Source of the DNA: Chamaecyparis obtusa | Taxonomy: Eukaryota > Streptophyta > Pinopsida > Cupressales > Cupressaceae | Reading direction: 5' to 3' | DNA length: 64,000 nucleotides | NCBI GenBank assembly: GCA_027943335.1 | Contig: BSBK01000761.1 | Location: 911,001 to 975,000 of the forward strand | Shown here: in pieces, positions 12,346 to 24,872 of the stretch | How positions within the stretch are numbered: position 1 is the stretch's first letter | Layout of the letters: each line of letters starts with the position of its first letter | Translations under genes and position numbers: made by a program | Notes under the pieces: generated by a model | Database searches by the model: none | Seen by the model: the letters and a program-made list of their open reading frames with translations, nothing else | Told to the model about the DNA's origin: nothing

Positions 12346-12567
12346 TAAAAAAAAAAAAGAAAGAGCATTTCATTTTTACTTTACCCCTTTCTTTTTCGGC
12401 GCGGGCGATAGCGGGCGGGAGCGGGCGAGAAGGCGGGGACAACTGTGTATGAATTTCCTGACAACTATTTTCTCTGTGTTTCAAAAATTCAAATTCCTTT
12501 ATACAAGTTATCTTTTGAAACAGAGTATTTTACCAATTCAATCTCAGGCTTTTGACTATTGATGATT

Positions 12568-12611
12568 CACTAAATTTGGTTTGTGAAATGAGACACAAAC
12601 CAAATTTAGTA
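12568..12611. repeat. Small hairpin
   Basis: CACTAAATTTGGTTTGTG (12568-12585) pairs with CACAAACCAAATTTAGT (12594-12610) across an 8-base loop. It may be the relic of a tiny MITE or a structural site in the element's 5' region. Confidence 0.6.
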
Positions 12612-12619
12612 AGTGATTG

Positions 12620-13840
12620 GACGTGCGTGCCCATACTTCATTTCATTAAGTCCCGAGGTTTCTTTCACCCCTGAGATGTGGGGCCCCTCTATCTATATGG
12701 CCTCTTGTTGGATTGTTCGGATCTTAACAGTTTTATCCTCTATGAATGGTCACAAGAATGAAAACCCTAGTTGATCAGGCTAGGATTGATTCAACTGGAA
12801 GTACTCGGTAGAGTTAATGAGACTATTGGTTGCCACAAATGTTCTTCATTCCACAATCATAGGTTACTATTCATTATCCATCTTTCTTTTTGTATCATTT
12901 CAACATATGTTATTGTTTAGGTTGCGTATAGTTGCATGCCTGATTTTAGGGCTTCGTTAGTGTTCACAAACCCGAGCTTAACAAGATCCAAGCATTTCCA
13001 ACTAATATTGTGATGTTCATCTTCTTCACTATTTCTTTATATTGCATTTACCCAATTTGAGCAATGACTAAGAAGCAAGTTTTAACAGTTTCTGCAAGTC
13101 CAAGTGTTGATTATATTACAACATACTACCCTAAATTGTTTTTCAACCATCGGCATTGGAACTCCATGGTGAAGTTGAAGTTAGGGTCAGAATTCCATGA
13201 CAGACCAAGAACAATAGATTTTATTCCGGCTTGTTGAAGAATTCCTTATTTGAGAACACAAAACAAATAACAGAAAAACTAATTGCCTGAGATGTGTGAT
13301 TATATTTACATGCTTGGACTCACTGCAATAGTTAATTTAGTTGGACTTTCGTGACCGACTGTGTTAGAAAGAATAGTTAATCTATTGAATTACACAAAGC
13401 CATGAATACATGAATAGATATTCTTGAAATGACAAATCTATTCATACTTTACATGTTTGACAGCATATAGAAGAAACGAAGATAAAAAACATACTAAAAA
13501 ATGTCAACTATTTTCTTATTTCCCAATTTTCTTCAAAAGTCCTCTATTCCAATCCCTTGATTGGACAAAATATATAGATTGCCATTGCTTCCTAATAGGT
13601 CCAACTGATGCCACACTAGTGGTGACTGTTGGAGAATTGAATGGTCAATCTGTTACAATAATAACTGTGCTATTGCAAAAGCGCGGCAACATCATAATGT
13701 AACTTTTTATAACAGCTGAAAATAAGAAAGCTTTTAAAACTAAGAAACCAAAACATAAAAATGGAAATGATCCTCATGGACTAAGGGCTCTTAGGCTTAT
13801 AATCATGCCTTAAAACCTAAAAGACCTTATTTGATGTTTT
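12620..13840. other. Inner-element 5' interior with no recognised gene
   Basis: A frame at 13457-13702 (81 codons) and a short frame around 13130-13220 (containing HRHWNSMVKLKLG) have protein-like composition but match nothing I recognise. They may be decayed exons of a captured gene or chance. No repeat structure is seen. Confidence 0.4.
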
Positions 13841-13849
13841 AGACTTTCA

Positions 13850-16550
13850 AACACTCTTAAAACACCTAAAGACACCTAGATAACAAAATTTCATCCAAGG
13901 GACCAATCGATACCCAAGGTTTATTAGAGTGACTGTCCTCATTTGTTGAAGGAAAAAAGCATTAATGTGGTTCAATAGCAATGCATTCAAGTGGCAATTA
14001 TACAAGGGACAGTCACTATGATATGTCCTCATTTGTGACAAGGACAGTCACACATGAGGACATCTCATAGTGATTCTCCCTTGTGTAATTGCCACTTGAA
14101 TGTATTGCTATTGAACCACATTAATGCTTTTCTTCTTCAACAAATGAGGACAGTCACTCTAAAGACAACATGATAATGTACACTCACTATAAGGACAGTC
14201 ACAAATGAGGACATCTCACAGTGACTATCCCTTGTGTAATTGCCACTTGAATGCATTGCTATTGAACCACATTAATGCTTTTTTCCTTCAACAAATGAGG
14301 ATAGTCACTGTAAAGACAACATGATAATGTACACTCACTGTAAGGATAGTCACAAATGAGGACATCTCACAGTGACTTTCCCTTGTGTAATTGCTGCTTG
14401 AATGCATTTCTATTGAACCACATTAATGCTTTTTTCATTCAAAAAATGAGGATAGTCACTGTAAAGACAACATGATAATGTACACTCACTGTAAGGATAG
14501 TCACAAATGAGGACATCTCACAGTGACTGTCCCTTGTGTAATTTCCACTTGAATGTATTGCTATTCAACCACATTAATGCTTTTCTTCTTCAACAAATGA
14601 GGATAGTCACTCTAAAGACAACATGATAATGTACACTCACTGTAAGTGTACATATCATGTTGTCATGATAATGTACACTCACTATAAGTGTACATTATCA
14701 TGTTGTCTTTATAGTGACAGTCCTCATTGAAGTGGCAATTACACAAGGGATAGTCATTGTGAGAACTTCTCATTTTGTGAAATTACATAAGCGACAGTCA
14801 CTGTGAGATGTCCTCATTTGTGACAAGGACAATCACACATGAGGACATCTCATAGTGATTCTCCCTTGTGTAATTTCCACTTGATCGAATGTATTGCTAT
14901 TGAACCACATTAATGCTTTTCTTCTTCAACAAATGATGACAGTCACTCTAAAGACAACATGATAATGTACACTCACTATAAGGATAGTCACAAATGAGGA
15001 CATCTCACTGTGACTATCCCTTGTGTAATTTCCACTTGAATGCATTGCTATTGAACCACATTAATGCTTTTTTCCTTCAACAACTGAGGATAGTCACTAT
15101 AAAGACAACATGATAATGTACACTCACTGTAAGGACAATCACAAATGAGGACATCTCATAGTGACTATCCCTTGTGTAATTGCCACTTGAATGTATTGCT
15201 ATTCAGCCACATTAATGCTTTTCTTCTTCAACAAATGAGGATAGTCACTCTAAAGACAACATGATAATGTACACTCACTGTAAGTGTACATTATCATGTT
15301 GTCATGATAATGTACACTCACTATAAGTGTACATTATCATGTTGTCTTTATAGTGAGAGTCCTCATTGAAGTGGCAATTACACAAGGGATATTCACTGTG
15401 AGAACTTCTCATTTTGTGAAATTACACAAGGGACAGTCACTGTGAGATGTCCTCATTTGTGACAAGGACAATCACACATGAGGACATCTCACAATGATTC
15501 TCCCTTGTGTAATTGCCACTTGATCGAATGTATTGTTATTGAACCACATTAATGCTTTTCTTCTTCAACAAATGATGACAGTCACTCTAAAGACAACATG
15601 ATAATGTACACTCACTATAAGGATAGTCACAAATGAGAACATCTCACAGTGACTATCCCTTGTGTAATTTCCACTTGAATGCATTGCTATTGAACCACAT
15701 TAATGCTTTTTTCCTTCAACAAATGAGGATAGTCACTGTAAAGACAACATGATAATGTACATTCACTGTAAGGACAGTCACAAATGAGGACATCTCACAG
15801 TGACTATCCCTTGTGTAATTTGCACTTGAATGCATTTCTATTGAACCACATTAATGCTTTTTTCCTTCAAAAAATGAGGACAGTCACTGTAAAGACAACA
15901 TGATAATGTACACTCACTGTAAGGATAGTCACAAATGAGGACATCTCACAGTGACTGTCCCTTGTGTAATTGCCACTTGAATGTATTGCTATTCAGCCAC
16001 ATTAATGCTTTTCTTCTTCAACAAATGAGGATAGTCACTCTAAAGACAACATGATAATGTACACTCATTGTAAGTGTACATTATCATGTTGTCTTTACAG
16101 TGACTGTCCTCATTCAAGTGGTAATTACACAAGGGACAGTCACTGTGAGAACTTCTCATTTTGAAATTACACAAGGTCACAAAAATTACAAAACAAAAAT
16201 AATATTACAGTTCACAAAAATAATTTTGTGAACTTCTAATATTATGACACATGAGGACAGTCACTGTGAAGACAACATGATAATGTACACTCACTATAAG
16301 ATCGATGTCCTCATTTGTGACTGTCCTTAAAGTGAGTGTACATTATCATGTTGTCTTTAGAGTGACTGTCCTCATTTGTGACTGTCCTTACAGTGAGTGT
16401 ACATTATCATGTTGTCTTTAGAGTGACTATCCTCATTTGTGATTGTCCTTACAGTGAGTGTACATTATCGTGTTGTCTTTATAGTGACTGTCCTCATTTG
16501 TGACTATCCTTACAGTGAGTGTACATTATCATGTTGTCTTTAGAGAGACT
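13850..16550. repeat. Field of about 151-bp repeats in direct and inverted array
   Basis: Units contain GAGGACATCTCACAGTGACT, CCCTTGTGTAATTGCCACTTG, TTGAACCACATTAATGC and AAAGACAACATGATAATGTA. Direct units recur about every 151 bp (near 14055, 14207, 14359, 14509). A larger block beginning GACAAGGACA(A/G)TCACACATGAGG recurs at about 14036, 14822 and 15462. The first part (13920-14040) and last part (16300-16550) are inverted relative to the middle, and short palindromes such as AGTGTACATTATCATGTTGTCATGATAATG occur at the block joints. No coding content. Confidence 0.85.
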
Positions 16551-16577
16551 TGTACACACTAAAAAGGTGCACTTCTA

Positions 16578-17537
16578 TGAACCATTACATGCAAGGTTGC
16601 TCAAGAATGAGGCCTCACAAAGCGGCTCATAGCTCTCTATGCATGGAGTTGCAAGGGACTATTATGTGTTTGCTCTCAGCTAGAGCTACAAGCTTGTGAC
16701 CTTGCTAGTCAACCATACAATGAGAGATTCAAGTGAAGACAAAGGCAACAATGCCAATATCTCCAAGAATCCAAATATGCAAATGCAATGCAAGCTAAAA
16801 ATGAGAATGCAAATGTGCAAGCTATGCTATGAAAATGGAAGTACAAACTAAGCTATGAAATGGAAATAACAATGTGTTACAACCCTTCCTATTAAGCTAG
16901 ATGAGTTAAATCTATTGCATAAAAGGAAATCTACACTAAGAATGCCATTATTATGCAACTAAGAAAGGAAATATGCAACTACAATGAAATGCAACAAGTC
17001 TTCAATGTCTTCAAACTCCAAATGCACCTAAAACCTGCAGCATAACATTAGCATAAAACATAGATATGCAAATGAAGGAGAGAGCTCTCCTTTTATAAGA
17101 AATGCAAAGAAATGGACCATTGAGATTAAGAGGCAAAAGGTCTTAATCAGCGGTGGAGCTTGAAAGAGGAGCAATCCATGTGCACAAGTATCCTCCAATG
17201 AGAGTGAAGTGTTGACTTTTGAGCCTCATGTGAGACAAAAAGTGCTTTTTCCCTTTTTATAAAATAAGAATAATATTTTATTTGTGCAACTTAGGATAAG
17301 AGGAAAGGTGGGGGCTTTTTATTTAATCAAAAGGGGAGGAAATATTCCTTTTAATCAAATAAAGACTTAGGATAAATGGTTAGCCCATAGGATAAAAATC
17401 CAATATATGATCGAAATTAAGATTTGATCAAGAGATTGATAATGTTGAAAATATTGATTATTGATAAAAATGATTCAGGATTGATAAATTGAATAAATGG
17501 GGCCCAAAGTCTAGGCGACCATTTTTGGGTGCATACA
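16578..17537 (-). repeat. LTR-like end of the left arm
   Basis: On the minus strand it starts TGTATGCACC after the polypurine tract CAAAGAGGGGCAAA (17538-17551) and ends GGTTCA at 16578. It contains a TATAAAAGGAGAGCTCTC promoter-like site (17098 downward). It matches 29796-30741 at roughly 90-95% by eye. No second LTR copy is seen on the ORF's upstream side, so the element may have lost its 5' LTR or be a rearranged form. Confidence 0.65.
17090..17100 (-). promoter_or_regulatory. TATA box of the left-arm LTR
   Basis: The minus strand reads TCTTATAAAAGG followed by AGAGCTCTC. The same site is conserved in the right-arm LTR at 30230-30240 and in weaker form at about 6356, as expected for a retroelement core promoter. 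Confidence 0.55.
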
Positions 17538-20327
17538 TTTGCCCCTCTTTGACTAATGTGTGATCGATTTGGGAACACATGTAGTCAAAGAATGAATTTG
17601 AAATGTGAGATCGATCTAGGATCACAAAGCAACTTAGATGTGAGATCGATTTGGGATCACATCCGGACAAAGCATAAACAAAAGATTCTGGACATGAGGT
17701 CAATTCGGGATCATATCCAAAATAAGATATAACAATCTCAAATTTGAGCAAAAGCTCACAAAAGATGTCTGAATCAAGAGAATCAAGGAAATCAGGGATG
17801 AGAATCCCATAGATATTGCCCCCTCGGAATCGAAATCGAAATCAGATAGAGAGGAACAACAAAATTGATAAAATATTTGATCAAATCCTAATGAATCATA
17901 ATCGAAGGATGGAGCATGATAAGATAACCATCAAATAGTGAAGATATGCCCCAGGTTGACTAGGTTTGACTAGGAAAGATATAGGATAAAGATTAAGTCA
18001 AACCTCAGAGAGAGGAAGCGAAAGGGGTGAATGAAAGACTAGAAGGTTGAAAGACATGAAAATGAAAAAATTCTATTGGAAATCGAAGAATTGTGCCTCA
18101 AAAGGTCAGTCAACGCAACTCAGATTTTGGTTTTGATTCTGAAATGGATAGGAAATGATGTGACATGAAAGACCAAAAATGAAAGAGATGATCAAGAAGA
18201 ATCAGAAAATGAGCACAGTTGACCAACTAGTCTGTAAATGATAAAAAGGAGAGCTCTCTCCATATGCAAGATGCAAAAACTAAACTATGATGAACCTAAG
18301 AATGCAAGCTACTATGAAAGTGGTTGACTTGCAAGGTCACAATGCCTATAGACATCTAATTATCATCATCGAGCATTATTGGTAGCGTCACAAGATCATA
18401 CAATGCACACTAGCATAACTATGTGGATATGAATATGATCTTTATCAGATAGAAATGTGGAAATCTCACCTAGGCATCAAAGACATATAGGTCAAGATGA
18501 CTAATGCAGTAGGATTACCTAAGTTTGATATGGCAAGATTATGCTTGTATCAAGACATATGAAAGTCAGGATAACTAGAAGCATGCACTCGCATAACAGT
18601 CAAGGATAATACCTCATCAATCCATAGTGTCAAGTAAGACCAGCATAAATGCTCATGACAGTTAGGATCAACAAAATATACCCACAAGCAGATAAAGAAA
18701 TAAAACATGTTCTCATACCCTCAGTCTTCTAGCTATGCATCATCGAAAACTTCTCAGGGAGAGACCACTCATCAAAGAAATCTTCATAGACAGCACACAA
18801 AGAAAAATAAAGTCAACATATCTCAACGAGTTGATTGTTTAAGTGCATGTGTGTTGGTCATAGAGTCAGATTGTGGTTATCACATCTGTCAATGAGAAAT
18901 ATCGCATCATACTTAGACTGTTGGGTAAGACATCTGATAAGTGTTAAGAAACACTCGACGCAAGGGTAGTGTTGAAAAACACTGTTTGGGGTGGTGTTGA
19001 AAAACACCTATTGTGAAATGCCCCAAGAGACAAACGCACCTAAAGGACCAATGCTAACAGTTATGCCCCCTAGACAAAGAGAAAGACCAATTCCAGACTA
19101 AGCCAAATAAGGTCAAGGCATGATGGGAAGTGGCTAAGTGTCAAGGATGCGTGCTAAAAAATAGGAGTGCAAAGGCCTCAAGCAGTGCCTGTTTCCAGGT
19201 TTTCACCACTTGGATTCTTTTTTTTTAATTTTTTAATTTTTTTTTGGATTTTTGAATTTTTTTGATTTTTTTGTATTTTTTCAGGACTTTTTATGCTTTT
19301 TAGGATTTTTTCAGCATCATATATCAATTTTTTGGTACTTTTTTCAGGATCCATAAATATGTACAAAGGATGCCCCCAGACAGAACGAGCATCAAACTCT
19401 TTAAGCAAGATCACATCATGTATTTCCAATTTCTAGCAAAGTGGGAACGAGAGGGATTAGCAAGCTAGTGACTGAAATGGAGGGAAGAAATCCTCAAGGT
19501 CAAACTCCTCAAGGTCAAAATTGTTGTCATGTAAAGTGCATTTGGACAAGCAATGAGAGGCTAGCATAAGATAAGTCACAAAAGCACATTGCAAAAGAAG
19601 GAAGGATGCAGTCCAAAAGAGTAGACATGTCAAGAGGCTTCATAGCATCATGTTTTACTTTTTTTTTTATTAGATCAAGACCAGAGGGGAAAAGGATAGT
19701 GAAAGGCTAGAATGAATGAAGGAAAATGAATATGAAGGCTAAACATGAATGAGAGCAAGATCAGCATAAGATAGCTCACAAGATAGCCAAATGTTCAAGT
19801 ATAGGTCAACATTGCCAAGATCAAAGATGGAATGGATGAAACATGTAGAAGAACTATGCATGACGCCTAATTGCCAGGTTTTCATCATGGTACTTATCCA
19901 AGGTGCCACAAGGGAGTGGTTTTCACCATAGGATGAATTTATTTCTCTTTACTTTTGCTACCAAGGCACCTGTTTCCAGGTTTTCACCATGGCACATTTT
20001 CAATTTTTTCTTTTTTTCTTTTTTCTTTCTTTTTTCTTTTTTCTTTTTTCTATTTTTTTTCTATTTTTTTGGAAGAAGGCAAGCTTTTTAGATAATGCTC
20101 CTTGAAAGGATAAACCATGATATGCCAAGGATTCAAAATGATATGCTCAAAGATGCTGAAGGGAAAAGGAAAACGCATGAGGAATAGGCAAATGAGGAAA
20201 AATGAGAGAAGGTAGAAGGATAATGAATGGAAGGAATGTGAAAAGGTAGATGGAAAGAAAGGTAAGATCAACGTCAATACACACCTTGAAGGGTGATGGG
20301 AAAAATGGAGGAAATGTAAACCATATT
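17538..20327 (-). other. Non-coding 3' region of the left-arm retroelement
   Basis: No long frame is present. It contains T-rich runs (19210-19300, 20000-20065) and three copies of a GCCTGTTTCCAGGTTTTCACCA motif (about 19185, 19870, 19970), also found near 3735 in the older relative. Around 17540-17720 is a tandem of GATCGAT(T/C)(T/G)GGGA(A/T)CACA units about 55 bp apart. Segment 18740-20680 has no counterpart in the right arm. Confidence 0.55.
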
Positions 20328-22853
20328 CTAGTCCAAGTGCGAACCATATTCTGGTTCATTATTGCTATCTGACTCCTCAAAGAGAGGATTGGTGTGCTTG
20401 TTATAATTCTCAAATGTGAATGGAAGAATACGAGAAGGAATATGGAAAATGTTTAGCAGAGGTTGTGGTTCAGGCGCATGGAATGAAAGAATGTTTTTGG
20501 AAGAAGATGAAGTGGAAGTCTTTGGAATCTTGAATGTCAATTTCACCTTTTGCTCAATATTAGACTCTTTTAAGAGAGACTTTGGAATCCATATAGCTTT
20601 AGGCTTTTTATTTCCTTTTGATGATCTAAAGAGAATATCTTCAATGATGGATTTTGGAACCCATACTTGTCTTATAGTTTTCTTCTTAGATATCTCTTTT
20701 GACTTTATGCCTCCATGTCGATTAGAGGAGACATGGTGATCTTCTTTTTTTGATGGATTCTTGTATTGCTTCTTTTTCTTGTATTGAACATTCAAGTTAC
20801 TTCCAAACGACTTGGGACTTGTGGAAGAAGAAGGAAAATATGACTGGTATAGATGGGTGGATGGATGAAAATGATTCAAGGGTATGCATCTATGTTGATC
20901 TTGAGGAAAGATAGGAGATGGAGGGATATAAGAACCCAAGATGGATGATGAATTAGGAGAATTAGGAGGGGAAAATGAAGGGACATAAGGACCCAAGATG
21001 GAAGGAAGACATGAAGCCCTTAGTATTGGTGGAGGAGGTCCAAGGATGGAAGTGGAAGATGCAAAAGGATAATCAATAAGTTCATCAACATCTATATGAC
21101 AACCAAGGACATCAGCATCTTTAGAGTGAGCATTAGGATTTACAATAGGATCATGAACATCTTGAATAGGAGCAACTTCTTTGATAGGATTGTTCAGAGC
21201 TTGCAAAGACTTAGGAAGAGTAGAAAGTGGAAATGAATATGGAGTGGTAGAACAAGAAGATGAAATACTTTGATCTTGACAAGTTGCTTTGGATAGCATA
21301 AGCGCATCATTTTTTTCTTGATTTTCAATAGGCTTAACATCAGAAGTAACAACACCATTTTTAATAACCTTAATGGAAACATCATCTTTGGAAAGCGCAA
21401 GTGTGGTAAGGTTATTTTGATTATCAATAAGCTCAATAGTGTAAGTAGTAGCTTGATCTTGCTTAGGATATGGTGGAATGAATGCGGAAGAGTGTAGAGG
21501 ATCAAAAGAACCATGAAACGGATAAGAGACATCATGAAAAGGATTGGATGACATGGAGGGTTCTTGATCTTGATCTTTCTTTATGTTCTTTTCTTTATCA
21601 TTTTTAGAGTCTTCTTGACATGGAGCCACTTCTAAGGACAAGGAAGTAGGTTGGATTTGTATGGAAGACTTTGGAAGAGATGGCGAAGGACTAGCTGAAG
21701 TAGGCATTATAGCGCATAAAGGCTTAGGATCTTTAGGTTTAGCATTATTGAAAGTATTTGCAGCCAAGTGAAGGTTATCTTGAGTATCTTTAAGAGGTGG
21801 CCCTTGAGGATAACTATAGGGAACCGCATGGAAAGTCTTAGGATCTTTGTTGGATGAAGGATTTGTGAAAGATTTGGATGACTCAAAAGCTTTAGGAAGT
21901 GTGTGGGTATTGGAGGAAGTGGTGGATGGAAGGGGACCATCACAAGACAAAGGTTCAACATTAACATGATCTTGCTGGAGAGTGTAATCTTTATTTTCAG
22001 CATGAGAGTTTTTAGACAAGACATGCTCATAGTATCTTTGTTTATAATCAGCACGGAAAGCTTTTTCTTCCTCAATAGAAGTAGATGTATCATATTGTTC
22101 ACAACAAATATCATAATTTCTCTCAAAATCAGAATCATATGGATCACCATCACAATCTATCCAATAGGATGACCCTTTAGTAAGCCTAAGCACACGACGA
22201 GGAAGACTCTTAGGAATAGAGTTGTCATAAGTATTGCTACATTGTCCATCATCATAGTCATCATAGTCATCATAGTCATCAAAGGTAGGTGTGTCAATCT
22301 TTATGGAAGAGACATCACAAGGACTATCATGTTGCTCTTTATGGTATGTCTTCTGAAGAGAAGTAAGACTCTTGGGAGAAGTAGAAGAAGAATGAGATCG
22401 TGAAGAAGAGGAAATTGAAGACTTAGTGGAAGAAGAAGACTTGGATAATGAGGAATTCGAATAATGTTTAGAAGAGTCATGATAAGATTTGGAAGATGAA
22501 GAATGTGAATAGTGTTTAGAAGAATCATGATAAGACTTAGAAGATGAAGAATGAAAATGATGTCTGGAAGAGTCATGATAAGACTTGGAAGGTGAAGAAG
22601 AATGAGAAGATTTAGATGATAAAGAATGTTTGGAAGAAGAAGATCGTGATATGATCATGTTTATGATTCTAGAAAAGGCATCTGATTTAATCATCTTTTC
22701 TTTTATTTTTGCTATAAATTCATCACTCATGAGAATTTTGGAGGAACAACACTTTTCGAATATGTCAATGAGCTCAAGATCATCTATTCTTAATGAAGGT
22801 TCCAAAGCTAGATAGTCAAGATTCATGGTTGTAGAAGAGAAGTAATCAAGCAT
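20328..22853 (-). CDS. Ser-rich retroelement protein, function unknown (841 aa)
   Basis: A single uninterrupted 841-codon frame that starts about 150 bp downstream of the element's primer-site-like sequence, the place where gag normally starts. Residues 1-70 are a hydrophilic, probably folded segment. Residues about 70-170 are Ser-rich with repeats of the type SSSKSYHDSSKHYSHSS. A DDYDDYDDYDD tract lies near residue 195, and the middle is Pro/Ser-rich with a more ordered stretch containing TTYTIELIDNQNNLTTL around residue 475. The end is basic and Ser-rich. I see no CCHC knuckle, protease, reverse transcriptase or integrase motif. It could be a divergent gag or a lineage-specific extra ORF. 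A nearly identical but shortened copy lies at 26814-28631. Start chosen at the first Met. Confidence 0.6.
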   Translation of the reverse strand: MLDYFSSTTMNLDYLALEPSLRIDDLELIDIFEKCCSSKILMSDEFIAKIKEKMIKSDAFSRIINMIISRSSSSKHSLSSKSSHSSSPSKSYHDSSRHHFHSSSSKSYHDSSKHYSHSSSSKSYHDSSKHYSNSSLSKSSSSTKSSISSSSRSHSSSTSPKSLTSLQKTYHKEQHDSPCDVSSIKIDTPTFDDYDDYDDYDDGQCSNTYDNSIPKSLPRRVLRLTKGSSYWIDCDGDPYDSDFERNYDICCEQYDTSTSIEEEKAFRADYKQRYYEHVLSKNSHAENKDYTLQQDHVNVEPLSCDGPLPSTTSSNTHTLPKAFESSKSFTNPSSNKDPKTFHAVPYSYPQGPPLKDTQDNLHLAANTFNNAKPKDPKPLCAIMPTSASPSPSLPKSSIQIQPTSLSLEVAPCQEDSKNDKEKNIKKDQDQEPSMSSNPFHDVSYPFHGSFDPLHSSAFIPPYPKQDQATTYTIELIDNQNNLTTLALSKDDVSIKVIKNGVVTSDVKPIENQEKNDALMLSKATCQDQSISSSCSTTPYSFPLSTLPKSLQALNNPIKEVAPIQDVHDPIVNPNAHSKDADVLGCHIDVDELIDYPFASSTSILGPPPPILRASCLPSILGPYVPSFSPPNSPNSSSILGSYIPPSPIFPQDQHRCIPLNHFHPSTHLYQSYFPSSSTSPKSFGSNLNVQYKKKKQYKNPSKKEDHHVSSNRHGGIKSKEISKKKTIRQVWVPKSIIEDILFRSSKGNKKPKAIWIPKSLLKESNIEQKVKLTFKIPKTSTSSSSKNILSFHAPEPQPLLNIFHIPSRILPFTFENYNKHTNPLFEESDSNNEPEYGSHLD

Positions 22854-23001
22854 GGAAGAAATGAATAGATGAATAGAAGAAGGTAGACTAGATAATAAGA
22901 GGAAAAGAATAAGAAGAAGAAGAAGAATTTCCCATGGGAATAGAAGACTTCAGAAGAACATGGGAAATGGAGAAGAAAGAAGAAGACTAAGAGCCATCTT
23001 G

Positions 23002-23014
23002 TGCAATTGATACC
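23002..23014 (-). other. Primer-site-like sequence, left arm
   Basis: The minus strand reads TGGTATCAATTGC after AACATTA. The first eight bases match the initiator tRNA-Met primer site (TGGTATCAGAGC), and it stands upstream of the Ser-rich ORF as a primer site should. The right arm has the same sequence at 25976-25988. Confidence 0.5.
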
Positions 23015-24119
23015 ATAATGTTCATTGAGATGTTGAGCAACATGACAACACCTAGGATCTAAGATCTGGACTGACCAAGGAAGACTGAAAATAGAATGAC
23101 CTCACAAAATGTCAACACCAAACTAGGATAATCAAAGTTCTCTACTGTCCAAAGAGAAATGAAAAGATAGAAGCAGGGGCTTTACCAACACTGTCAAAGA
23201 GGTGCTTCAAATCAAAGGGTGACTACCCTTGCACTTTTGAACCAGGAGGTTGGGCTAGGCCAAAATATAATTGAAATTGAGATTAAATGAAAATTATTTG
23301 GACAATAAGAGTACGAGAATTTCCCAAGAATGTAGCTCACAATTCTAGAGATAAACTTTCTCACCAAGAACAACCTTCTAATGCGATATTTCTCTTTGGC
23401 TAATGTGATACTGATGTTGATCTTGACCAATTTGTGCAAAATTTTGAGTTTTTAAGGTCTAATTTCAAGTTTCTGAATGTGAGGGTGAAAATGTCTGATT
23501 TCAATCACAAATTCAATAGCATTTGGACAGGTTTGCAAATAGTAAAGGATCAAACATGTCTCAAGCACTTGAAACAAGGGCAAAAGAAACCTTTCCAAGA
23601 CAAACACTTATGATATCAAAAATAAAATTGCACCCTATGAATGCTACCGATTGTTTGTATGTGAGAATGTTTACACTGGTATAGCACAATCGAAGACAAT
23701 TCAAGAAATTACTACCTACAAGACAAGGCTCATTACTTACCAACTTAGCCCACAACTTGATGCCCCCTCGCCTCACACCAAGTGGTTACCCACAAGAGAT
23801 GTTGGCTTTGTCATGGAAATGTCAAATGACACAACCAAAGGGACACATATGGTGAGTATCTTAAGGTGATCTGGGTAAACCACTTGGATCAATCCTTGCA
23901 CTAAGAAGATAAGTGGCTAAAAGAAGGTGGTTTCTAATCTATGGTTCTTAATAAGGGTTTCCGTTCACAACACCCCTCTTGCTCCTCGTAAAGGACTAGG
24001 ACCTCGCGGCCTCAAGAGTACCTTAAGCATTCTTGCTCAATGTTTTTCTCATGGTCACAATCCCACAAGTACTTACATCAAGCGAAGACAAGTGTTATGT
24101 CTACCAAGGTTTTTGGTGT
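23015..24119 (-). repeat. Inner portion of the left arm, non-coding
   Basis: Almost identical to the reverse complement of 24873-25975; frames at 23212-23439 and 25552-25779 translate to the same 75 residues. No gene is recognised. It lies where a 5' LTR would be expected but does not resemble the LTR-like end at 16578-17537. Confidence 0.7.
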
Positions 24120-24872
24120 CCTTGATAGCCTTGAGATTATAGTGAGTTGGAATCACTTGCCACCAAGGAAAATGATGACAAGGTTGTCCCCACTTGAGTC
24201 GTTCCTCTTGATTGCTCAAGAGCAGGCCCGCTAAAGGATCCTAAACTAAACAAAGAATGGATCAACTCTTGAGGTTCAAGGTTTTTGATTCACCACAAGG
24301 GTGAAGAGCATACTCCCCTATCTCAAAAATCTCTCCCAAACACACCAAGCAAAGAGATTCAATTACTCCCTTGCTTCCAAAACCTTAAGATGGGTCAAGA
24401 TTTTCTGATTCACCTAAAGGTGAAGAGCATACTTCTCCTACCACCTCAAGATCCCTTTCACAAGGTATTAAGATTCCTAATACAATTAGTGAATGCCACA
24501 CTTGAAAAGAAAGCAAATAAACAAGCAAGATTTTTTTTGTTTTTTGTTTTTATGCTTGGGCAGCCCTGCAAAAACTATTAGTAGCCCTCTTTGACATGTG
24601 TTCTTTTGACAAATTTCAAGTAATGAGAGCACCTACAACCACAACTTGTTAGACCAACAAGAGTTAGGAGAAGCAAAATCCAAAATCTACCAATGATTAG
24701 TACATGAAAAATTAGATAATCTGCAAAAATATCTAATCAAATGATAAAATCTGAAAATGAAACCATCATGGTTGGATTAGGCTCGGAAAGACCTTTCCAA
24801 CGATATATCACACTTAAACTTTTGATACCATTTGCAAAATTTCAAAAAAAATGGGCACCCGTTTTCCAGAGT
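24120..24872. other. Unique spacer at the centre of the giant inverted repeat
   Basis: It separates the two arms and is not palindromic. It has no convincing gene, although two related segments are visible: GGTTTTTGATTCACCACAAGGGTGAAGAGCATACT near 24280 and AAGATTTTCTGATTCACCTAAAGGTGAAGAGCATACT near 24397, about 120 bp apart. It would keep the palindrome from being perfect. Confidence 0.7.

Noticed and set aside
12592..12616. CACAAACCAAATTTAGTAAGTG as the true CACTA end of the inner element
   Set aside because: It is one arm of a small hairpin; the end at 12192 has the matching partner at 44379, the AAC duplication and restoration of the transposase frame.
14036..16550. CRISPR-like regularly spaced repeats
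   Set aside because: Units are contiguous and about 151 bp, with inverted copies and no unique spacers, in a plant transposon context.
21194..22576. Leu/Met-rich minus-strand frames (21194-21535, 21707-22153, 22301-22576) and plus-strand frames across the Ser-rich ORF
   Set aside because: Off-frame shadows of the 841-codon Ser-rich ORF; the same shadows recur at the second copy.
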